Origin: Humisphaera sp.
Lineage (GTDB): Bacteria; Planctomycetota; Phycisphaerae; Tepidisphaerales; Tepidisphaeraceae
Direction: 5' to 3'
Assembly (NCBI GenBank): GCA_025351525.1
Contig: JANXVV010000156.1
Span: 1 to 22,296, forward strand
Length of the DNA: 22,296 nucleotides
The position numbers and the translations under genes were made by a program. The notes beneath the pieces were generated by a model. It had not been told where the DNA came from. It saw nothing but the letters and a program-made list of their open reading frames with translations, and did no database searches. Shown here in pieces: positions 14,289 through 22,296 of the stretch (its first letter is position 1; each line of letters opens with the position of its first letter).

Positions 14289-16241
14289 TCACTTCCTCAC
14301 TTCCTCACGATTGCTCACCCGGCGATGGGTGAACGGATAGCTGGTCACGATGCCGACCACCAGCGTCTGCATGCGGTAGCCGTCCTTGGCGAGGGTGGCG
14401 AAGAGTTGATCAACCACTACATCATCGTAGCCTTCCAACTGACGGCAGAGCGCGTAGGCCAGTAGTTTGCCGGTCAGGTTGCGGCTGAAATCCTCGGTGC
14501 GGGCGGCGATGATTTGTTTGAGTCCCCCAGGCGTGCTGAAACGGTGCGCGCCGGGCAGTTCACCCGTGGCGTCGATCGGGCCGCCGGATTCATCATGGTC
14601 TCGCCAGCGCCCGATGGCGTCGAAATTCTCCAGGCCGAAGCCGATGGGATCGAGCACCTTATGACAGCTTGCGCAGGTCGGGTTGGATCGATGCAGCTCC
14701 GTGCGTTGGCGCAGCGTGAGGGTGGCCACCTTGTGGGGATCCTGTTTTTCCAGGCTGGGGACATTCGCGGGGGGTGGCGGGACGTGTTCGCCGAGGACTT
14801 GTTCGAGCACCCACACGCCGCGATTGACGGGGCTGGTGCGATTGGGGAAGGAGCTCATCGCCAGGATGCCGGGCATCGTCAGGATGCCGCCGCGATTGGC
14901 ATCGGTCAGTTTCACCTTCCGCATCTGCGGGCCGGTGATCGTGGATTGCATCCCATAGATCGGTGCGAGCGTGCCGTTGAGGAACGTGTAGTCGCTGTTG
15001 ATGAAGGTGGTCAGGCTGCGGTTGTCGCGCAGGATGCTCTCGAAGAGCAGGCGGGCCTCCTCGTACATCGACGTGCGCAGATCGGGGGTCATCTGCGGGA
15101 ATTTTTCATCATCGAAGGTTTTCGCCGAGAGCTTGTCCAACCCGAGCCACTGCGCGCCGAACCCGTCGAAGAAGGCGCGGGAGCGCGGATCGGCCAGCAG
15201 GCGGCGGGCCTGCGCGGCCAGCATGGCCGGATCGCGCAGCTTCCCGGCATCGGCCAGTGCCGACAACTCCGCATCGGGCTTCGTCATCCACAACAGGTAC
15301 GAAAGCCGGGAAGCCAGTTGATAATCATCGAGCGCGACAATCTCATTCGCTGCGCCCGCATCGGCGGTCTTCCGAGCGCTTCCGGGCGTGATGAAAATAA
15401 ATTGCGGCGACACCAGGATCGCCTTGACCATCAGCCGCAGCGCATCCGGGTACGATTTGCCCTGGTCCGTTGCCAGCGCAAACACGCGCAGCAACACGTC
15501 GATCTCACCAGTGGAAGGTGGCCGACGATACGCGAGGCGGGCTAGCGATTGGGCGATCTTCCTCGCGGCTGCCTTTCGTTCCGTCACCACGCCGGGATCA
15601 ATTCCAAATATCCTTTGCTGCAATGCTGTCGGCGGCGCTCCCGGTGGCGCGATGATCCGGTTCATCACCTCGTTGGCCACGCCAAGGTATTGCTCCATCA
15701 GCAGCGGAGAGAGTGAGTTGGTGTACCCCGCGCCGAACACTTCATCCGGCAAATCACGGGCGATCGACGGATCGACGTCAAAGAGATCGTGTAGGGTGTT
15801 GCCATATTCCACCCTGCTCAATCGGCGGATGACGAACAGGCCGGGGTCTTTAGGACTCAGTCGCTTCATCCCCGCGATCCAATCCATGATCGTCTTACGT
15901 TCCTGCTCGCTCGGCTGCTTTTCATCCTCCGGCGGCATGTCCTGCGTCTTGATCTGCCCGAGCGCCCGCTTCCACAGCGCGCGGGCCGAAGTCGTATCGG
16001 GCTTTTTGATCACGCTTTGAAACGTCACTCCGCCCTTCTGCTTGTTCCCCCCATGGCAGCGTGCGCAGTAGGTCGCCATGAACGGGGCCACCTGAACCTT
16101 ATAAATCTTGGCGGCCTCGTTGCGCTCACGCGTCAAATCCGCTTCGGTACTGCCTTCGGCCCCGAACGCCATGGGGGAATACCATGCGGCACCGCAGATG
16201 AACTGCACAACCAGGCACAGGGTGAATCGGGTCATCGGCAA
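14289..16241 (-). CDS. Planctomycete cytochrome c protein (DUF1587/1595/1592/1588/1585)
   Basis: This exported 650-aa protein shows the full domain series of this family: PSCyt1 with haem site C59-A-R-C62-H63, then DUF1587 (RRLSRVEYGNTLHDLF, from about 136), DUF1595 (LARLAYRRPP, about 222-285), DUF1592 (LDDYQLASRLSYLLW, about 300-430), DUF1588 with a second CxxCH at 523-527, and DUF1585 (FSRNLTGKLLAYALCRQLEG to the end). The N-terminus is a signal peptide ending in AFGAE. Its biochemical role is unknown; the family is thought to work in the periplasm with redox partners. The usual DUF1552 partner gene is absent from both sides. I chose TTG 16241 over ATG 16235 because GGGAG lies eight bases before the TTG and 14 before the ATG. 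Confidence 0.92.
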   Translation of the reverse strand: MPMTRFTLCLVVQFICGAAWYSPMAFGAEGSTEADLTRERNEAAKIYKVQVAPFMATYCARCHGGNKQKGGVTFQSVIKKPDTTSARALWKRALGQIKTQDMPPEDEKQPSEQERKTIMDWIAGMKRLSPKDPGLFVIRRLSRVEYGNTLHDLFDVDPSIARDLPDEVFGAGYTNSLSPLLMEQYLGVANEVMNRIIAPPGAPPTALQQRIFGIDPGVVTERKAAARKIAQSLARLAYRRPPSTGEIDVLLRVFALATDQGKSYPDALRLMVKAILVSPQFIFITPGSARKTADAGAANEIVALDDYQLASRLSYLLWMTKPDAELSALADAGKLRDPAMLAAQARRLLADPRSRAFFDGFGAQWLGLDKLSAKTFDDEKFPQMTPDLRTSMYEEARLLFESILRDNRSLTTFINSDYTFLNGTLAPIYGMQSTITGPQMRKVKLTDANRGGILTMPGILAMSSFPNRTSPVNRGVWVLEQVLGEHVPPPPANVPSLEKQDPHKVATLTLRQRTELHRSNPTCASCHKVLDPIGFGLENFDAIGRWRDHDESGGPIDATGELPGAHRFSTPGGLKQIIAARTEDFSRNLTGKLLAYALCRQLEGYDDVVVDQLFATLAKDGYRMQTLVVGIVTSYPFTHRRVSNREEVRK

Positions 16242-16249
16242 CGGTCGGT

Positions 16250-16254
16250 CTCCC
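16250..16254 (-). promoter_or_regulatory. Ribosome-binding site choosing a TTG start
   Basis: GGGAG on the minus strand lies eight bases before TTG 16241 and 14 bases before ATG 16235, favouring the TTG as start of the cytochrome c protein gene. Confidence 0.4.
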
Positions 16255-16432
16255 GGGTGATGAAAGTAAACTCAATAGCACTACGTCAGCAGCCCCAGGG
16301 TGTTTAAGAATGCCTTGCCCACATGCATTTTCACAAGTTCGTCGGCATAGTGTTGTAGAGTTCGTAGTACGCCGCGAAACGATTGATGGTGGGCACAGAA
16401 TGGTCCGTGTGTTACTGCGGACTCTCCCAAAC

Positions 16433-18286
16433 TCAGAAGGTGAGGCGGAACGTTCGAAAGACGGTTTCAGCGGGCTTGGTTCCGCCGGCTTCTTTGAATA
16501 CGCCCACTTGGTAAGCACCGATGGTGACATCGATGGGCCTGCTCACGCCGGCGGGGACCTCGGAAGGAATGAACGCGCCATTCTGAATGATTCCGGGACC
16601 CTTGAGAACGAAGTATTCCACGGGCAAGCCCGCCGAACTCTTTGCCGTCAGTTCGATCCTGGCGCTGTGAGCAGAGGCATCCGCGATGGCGGCGAAATCG
16701 ACTGTTTGCGCAGCGGCGGTCTTGTTGGCGTCAAACGGGGCCAGCGAGATCTGACAGGTTCTGCCGGTTGCTGCGAACTCGTCGTTGCCCTCGTGGAACA
16801 CGCGAACGAACGACATATTGAATCCCGCACTCGGATCGATGCGGTGCCTGATAAGCCGGAGGGTGTGGCGCGTCTCGGTCACGCCGCGATGATCTGTGAA
16901 CTGCTCGGCCTTGACCAATTGAAACGCGCCGCCGTGAGCGTGGAACTTCAAAGGGATCTGGCTGGTCGGGAGGCCGGCCTTGTCGGGAAACAGCATGTTG
17001 GCGTAGACGTGCCTGGCGTTTGGGTTCTTGAGATGATCCTTGTCTTTGATCGTGCAAATGTCCGGAGGCGCCGTGAAGTGATAGGTCGTCAGAGTCAACA
17101 ACCCATCCTCATGCAACAGCAACTGCGGGTTGGGCATGGTGGCCATGGCACCGTGAGCAAGGCTAATCGGCACGCCGGTTGGATCGAGGAATGTGATCAG
17201 TTCGATCTTCTTCCGCGGCTCATCGCGCCCAAGCTCAAACAAGCCGCGGGCGAGTGGTTCATTTGGAAACCACAGAGCCTGTTTACGGCGGCCCGTGAAC
17301 TGCAGATACGGGGCGGGCCGGGCATAGTCTTTGGAAAGATCGCCGATGGCGGAGATGTTCGGGTCCATCAGCCAACCATCCTTGAGCAACATATTATTTA
17401 ACGGTTCGCCGGCGTTTGTCGGAAGGCGAGCGGTTGCGATGGCATCAAGCCACTCTGCCACGAATTGGTAGTTGCGCGGGAGCATGTCGAAGTGGCCGCT
17501 CATCATGTCCCAGCAGTTGCCGAAAAGCTCATTGCGCGGATGGTATGCGGTGCCTGGGTTGTCATCCTGATCGCGGCGATAGCTACCGATCCCCGATGCT
17601 TGGAGTGCATGCGGATAGGGCTTCCACTCCACCGTCTCCTGGCTGCTTGAGCCGATGAATAGCACCGGCACGTTTCGCAGGCACAGATCCGCATTCGGCG
17701 CCTCTGCTTTCCTGCCTGCGGCATAGATGGCGTAAACATCCGGTAACCCTGCCTTGACCGGAATGGCCGCCATGCACTGCTCAGGTTTCCGTACCGCTGA
17801 TTCGAGGGGAAAACTACAGAACGCCGAGTGTGCCAGCGGAATGATTGGGGATGTCACGAGTTCCGCGTGGCCCGACAGGTCAGCCAATCGTTGGATGTAG
17901 CTGTCATAAACAGCGGTGCGCTTCGGATCGTTCACATCGTAGCTCAGATCCTTCAACATCACGCCGCCGATATCTTCGGCCCATGGCATCATCAGGATCT
18001 GCGCAATGCCATGCTTGCGGCAAACGCCGCGAATCTGCGGGCTCTGGAGAATGTTGATCGGCAGTCCGTTGTGAATTCCGATCATCACCGCGCGAATCTT
18101 CATTGTATGAGGCGGAATCCAGAGATATGCGCCCAAGTGGGGTCGAGATCCAGCCGCGTCGCTCGGGAGAAAATATTGGTAGATCGCATCAACATCCGGG
18201 CCGGCCGGAGGCGGCGGGTCGGCCCGGGCGGATGTCAGTCTGCCAAGGATCAGTGCCGCGATCACGATATGGCTTCTCAGGTTCAA
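16433..18286 (-). CDS. Secreted alpha/beta-hydrolase-like protein, function unknown
   Basis: The product is 617 aa from a TTG at 18286, which I prefer because it directly opens a good signal peptide (NLRSHIVIAALILGRLTSARA) and has GGGAGC four bases upstream. The frame stays open to 18400, but that extension only puts a polar tail before the signal peptide. The N-terminal half looks like an alpha/beta-hydrolase: an RAVMIGIHNG strand, an AHSAFCSF nucleophile elbow with S154, and GHFDM with H265 as the likely catalytic His. The elbow lacks the usual Gly-x-Ser-x-Gly glycines. The C-terminal half (about 370-617) is beta-rich. The layout resembles a family of uncharacterised secreted proteins in planctomycetes and Verrucomicrobia. 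The cytochrome c gene lies 191 bases downstream on the same strand. Confidence 0.72.
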   Translation of the reverse strand: MNLRSHIVIAALILGRLTSARADPPPPAGPDVDAIYQYFLPSDAAGSRPHLGAYLWIPPHTMKIRAVMIGIHNGLPINILQSPQIRGVCRKHGIAQILMMPWAEDIGGVMLKDLSYDVNDPKRTAVYDSYIQRLADLSGHAELVTSPIIPLAHSAFCSFPLESAVRKPEQCMAAIPVKAGLPDVYAIYAAGRKAEAPNADLCLRNVPVLFIGSSSQETVEWKPYPHALQASGIGSYRRDQDDNPGTAYHPRNELFGNCWDMMSGHFDMLPRNYQFVAEWLDAIATARLPTNAGEPLNNMLLKDGWLMDPNISAIGDLSKDYARPAPYLQFTGRRKQALWFPNEPLARGLFELGRDEPRKKIELITFLDPTGVPISLAHGAMATMPNPQLLLHEDGLLTLTTYHFTAPPDICTIKDKDHLKNPNARHVYANMLFPDKAGLPTSQIPLKFHAHGGAFQLVKAEQFTDHRGVTETRHTLRLIRHRIDPSAGFNMSFVRVFHEGNDEFAATGRTCQISLAPFDANKTAAAQTVDFAAIADASAHSARIELTAKSSAGLPVEYFVLKGPGIIQNGAFIPSEVPAGVSRPIDVTIGAYQVGVFKEAGGTKPAETVFRTFRLTF

Positions 18287-18624
18287 AGTAGCTCCCGGTT
18301 CTTCAGCCGCGTGAATATACAGAAAGCCGTAGAGTCGTGCCATCGTGGATAGGGGTTGGCGGAAGGCATGTTCAGCGACTCTTTGTGGAAATGCGTCCAA
18401 CTCTTCGTCGCTTTATTCCGTCTCTTCCGCCCACATCCACCGCTGCGTTCTGGACCGTCACCCGTGCCGCCGATCCGCACAATATCTCATCGAAATAGTT
18501 GCAGCCCACGCCCGTTGTATTCGAAGAAAGGGGTGTAAGGCAAAGCGGCATACGTCCCACCGCTGGCCGCGCGTTAACCGGTCCTGGTACTGATGCATTG
18601 TTCAATTTTTTCCAGAGGAAACCC
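18287..18624. other. Divergent intergenic region
   Basis: This 338-base stretch separates the hydrolase-like gene (-) from the small LEPR-XLL gene (+) and should hold both promoters. Short open frames exist on both strands (for example one from ATG 18368), but none has a ribosome site or recognisable composition. I find no repeat, strong hairpin or clear -35/-10 pair. Confidence 0.4.
18291..18296 (-). promoter_or_regulatory. Ribosome-binding site choosing a TTG start
   Basis: GGGAGC on the minus strand lies four bases before TTG 18286. With the signal peptide that begins there, it sets the start of the hydrolase-like gene 38 codons inside the longest open frame. Confidence 0.5.
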
Positions 18625-19302
18625 ATGTCCACGAATCTCTTTACCGAAGTCCTTGAATCCCGCACCCTTCTGTCCGCCAGCGCGGCCAACATCGCGCTGA
18701 ATGCGACCGTTCAGGCCGATCACGTGCAGATTCGGGCGGATCTGCTGAAGTTCAAATCCGATGCCCTCAGCAACTTCAGCACGATGCTCTCCGACATCAA
18801 CGCGCTCAAATCCGATCACGTCAAGAGCGCGACGACCGTGCTTCCGCTGATCGCGAAGTTCCGGGCGGATATCAAGACGATGCGATCGGAATTGAAGATC
18901 GATCGTCTGACTCAACGGCGGAATGTCCTGACGGATGAATCGGTCATCGTCGGTGACCTGAAAAAAATCGCGGTGGATCACGGCAACGCCGCCGCGCTCA
19001 CCGCCGACCGCGCTCAACTGTTGACGGACCGAATCAAGTTGCAGACCGACATCGTCGCCGGATTGAACACCCGACTGACCACGCGTCAGAATGAACTGGT
19101 GACGCTCGACGTCGACCTGCAGGCGATCGTCACCGCCGCCCAAACCGACCCGAATGCCAGCCCGAAACTGATCGCGGACCTGCAGAAAGCCGTCGCCGAC
19201 AAAACCAACGGCCTGAACACGTTGACTGCGGATATTCAAACGCTGATCGGAGATCGCACGAAGCTCATCGCCGACCTGATGACCATGGTGCAACCGGCGT
19301 GA
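18625..19302 (+). CDS. Small helical LEPR-XLL surface protein
   Basis: This 225-aa protein begins with a LEPR-XLL type motif (VLESRTLLSAS, residues 9-19). From about residue 25 to the end it is almost purely alpha-helical, rich in Ala, Asp, Lys, Leu and Thr, with heptad-like spacing and no Cys, Pro-rich or enzymatic motif. It probably forms a coiled coil or helical bundle on the cell surface. Repeated short patterns such as ADLLKF, ADIKTM, ADRAQL, ADLQKA and ADIQTL suggest growth by repeat duplication. The start ATG 18625 is supported by AGAGGAA at 18614-18620; the frame is open upstream to 18499 without a ribosome site. A strong terminator 120 bases downstream makes it a single-gene transcript. 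Function is unknown. Confidence 0.75.
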   Translation: MSTNLFTEVLESRTLLSASAANIALNATVQADHVQIRADLLKFKSDALSNFSTMLSDINALKSDHVKSATTVLPLIAKFRADIKTMRSELKIDRLTQRRNVLTDESVIVGDLKKIAVDHGNAAALTADRAQLLTDRIKLQTDIVAGLNTRLTTRQNELVTLDVDLQAIVTAAQTDPNASPKLIADLQKAVADKTNGLNTLTADIQTLIGDRTKLIADLMTMVQPA

Positions 19303-19318
19303 TTCAATTTTGAAAGTA

Positions 19319-19388
19319 GGCAGGTGGATTGGGCGTCCCGCCCGTGCTTTTATCGACGAAAATGCATGGGCGGGACTCCCCTGCCACC
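19319..19388. repeat. Palindromic element, GTCCCGCCC type
   Basis: GTCCCGCCC-GTGC-TTTT (19335-19351) pairs with AAAATGCATGGGCGGGAC (19359-19376), with a small bulge. The left arm holds the small hairpin GGGCG-TCC-CGCCC at 19331-19343. An outer GGTGG (19323-19327) pairs with CCACC (19384-19388). The inverted arms around a T-run and A-run give it the same architecture as the elements at 1991-2053 and 22232-22296. Confidence 0.7.
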
Positions 19389-19423
19389 TTATTCAATGCA
19401 TTCGATTTGAGATTTGAGATCAG

Positions 19424-19452
19424 ACGCCGGCGCAAAGCGCGCCGGCGTTTTT
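19424..19452 (+). terminator. Strong intrinsic terminator
   Basis: ACGCCGGCGC (19424-19433) pairs perfectly with GCGCCGGCGT (19439-19448) around a five-base loop and is followed directly by TTTTT. It would end transcription from the small LEPR-XLL gene before the pyrophosphatase promoter. Confidence 0.9.
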
Positions 19453-19599
19453 GTCATTTTCCCGCAGGCTTTCCTCGAAAATTCTTCCGAAAATACCCAC
19501 AGACTCAAACACTCCGCCGGGCTATTCTAATTTTCATGCAAAACGTCATAAACCTCCCACATCACCCAACCGATCTTTTCCATAGGGAGAATTTTTAAG

Positions 19600-19628
19600 T
19601 TGAAGAAATCGATTGTACTCCGTATTCT
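19600..19628 (+). promoter_or_regulatory. Candidate promoter of the pyrophosphatase gene
   Basis: TTGAAG (19600-19605) and TATTCT (19623-19628) each match the sigma-70 consensus at 4 of 6 positions and are 17 bases apart. The leader would be about 48 bases. The -35 box is identical to that of the candidate protease promoter at 4523. Confidence 0.4.
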
Positions 19629-19682
19629 CTAACCGCATATGAACGCCAACTAAAACGCCATGTCACGAAGGAACCCAGAGTT

Positions 19683-22181
<2,499 letters not shown>

Positions 22182-22221
22182 TCATTCGCCGGCACTTGCA
22201 ATTCGAGGTTTGGCCTAGGCA

Positions 22222-22296
22222 TTTTTTAGCGGCTGTGCCGAAGGCACGCGTTTTTCGACTTACGAAGCGAAAAAAAACGCGTGCCTTCGGCACAGC
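22222..22296. repeat. Terminal hairpin repeat with 24-bp perfect arms
   Basis: The arms 22232-22255 and 22273-22296 are perfect 24-bp inverted repeats, ending in TTTTT on the left and beginning with AAAAA on the right around a 17-base centre. Within each arm is a small hairpin, GTGCC-GAA-GGCAC on the left and GTGCC-TTC-GGCAC on the right. T6AGCG precedes the left arm. The first 22 bases of the window are the inverted copy of 22222-22243. It lies 40 bases after the pyrophosphatase stop and could also serve as its terminator. Confidence 0.9.

Noticed and set aside
16303..16432. A minus-strand frame reading FRGVLRTLQHYADELVKMH and ending LNTLGLLT before a stop, just after the hydrolase-like gene
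   Set aside because: It looks protein-like but has no start or ribosome site of its own, overlaps the end of the upstream gene in another frame, and matches no family I recognise. A decayed gene tail is possible but not supported.
16310..17401. 363-aa open frame antisense to the hydrolase-like gene
   Set aside because: The opposite strand has a signal peptide, ribosome site and family-like ending; this frame has none.
18356..18538. Possible small plus-strand peptide from ATG 18368 (MFSDSLWKC...)
   Set aside because: There is no ribosome site and the Pro/Arg-rich tail looks like non-coding DNA; conservation data would be needed.

Overview
The window looks like planctomycete DNA, most likely class Phycisphaerae or a relative. 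Three things point there. Two predicted surface proteins begin with the LEPR-XLL type motif typical of Planctomycetota (LEAR-QLLS and LESR-TLLS). There is a planctomycete-type cytochrome c protein with the DUF1587/1595/1592/1588/1585 domain series. The T2SS-type secretin is unusual in its build. The class is an inference. Both window ends lie inside copies of the same hairpin repeat in opposite orientation, so the window may be a complete draft contig that broke at repeats.

Left part (1-4392, + strand). An orphan RnfD/NqrB-family membrane protein comes first. It is followed by a decayed IS630 transposase (- strand) and a repeat-rich spacer holding a 20-bp-arm hairpin, a 150-bp foldback element and a perfect 18-bp palindrome. 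Next is a tight leuD-upp-TerC operon (1-bp overlap, then 3-bp gap) behind a plausible promoter with two helically phased direct repeats.

Middle (4393-9169). A secreted 858-aa TPR/peptidase_MA-like zinc protease and a small MazG-type pyrophosphohydrolase are each preceded by a copy of the same ~90-bp palindrome-containing leader repeat. MazG converges, across a stack of hairpins, on a - strand glycosyltransferase of the DUF3524/QTMAN (tRNA-queuosine mannosyltransferase-like) family.

Minus-strand block (9170-18286). A GspC-like protein and a secretin with at least four extra tandem N-type ring modules form a two-gene unit. Around and upstream lie a LEPR-XLL surface protein with an ASH/choice-of-anchor-D-like domain, the cytochrome c DUF1592 protein, and a secreted alpha/beta-hydrolase-like protein. 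Most products here are predicted to be exported, so the block looks devoted to the envelope and secretion.

Right part (18625-22296, + strand). A small helical LEPR-XLL protein ends in a strong intrinsic terminator. It is followed by a membrane-bound proton-pumping pyrophosphatase that appears K+-independent, then the terminal hairpin repeat.

Almost every intergenic space carries a short hairpin, commonly with a 3-4 nt loop, and several are duplicated in inverted orientation around a T-run/A-run core. I see no tRNA, rRNA, CRISPR array or complete insertion sequence.
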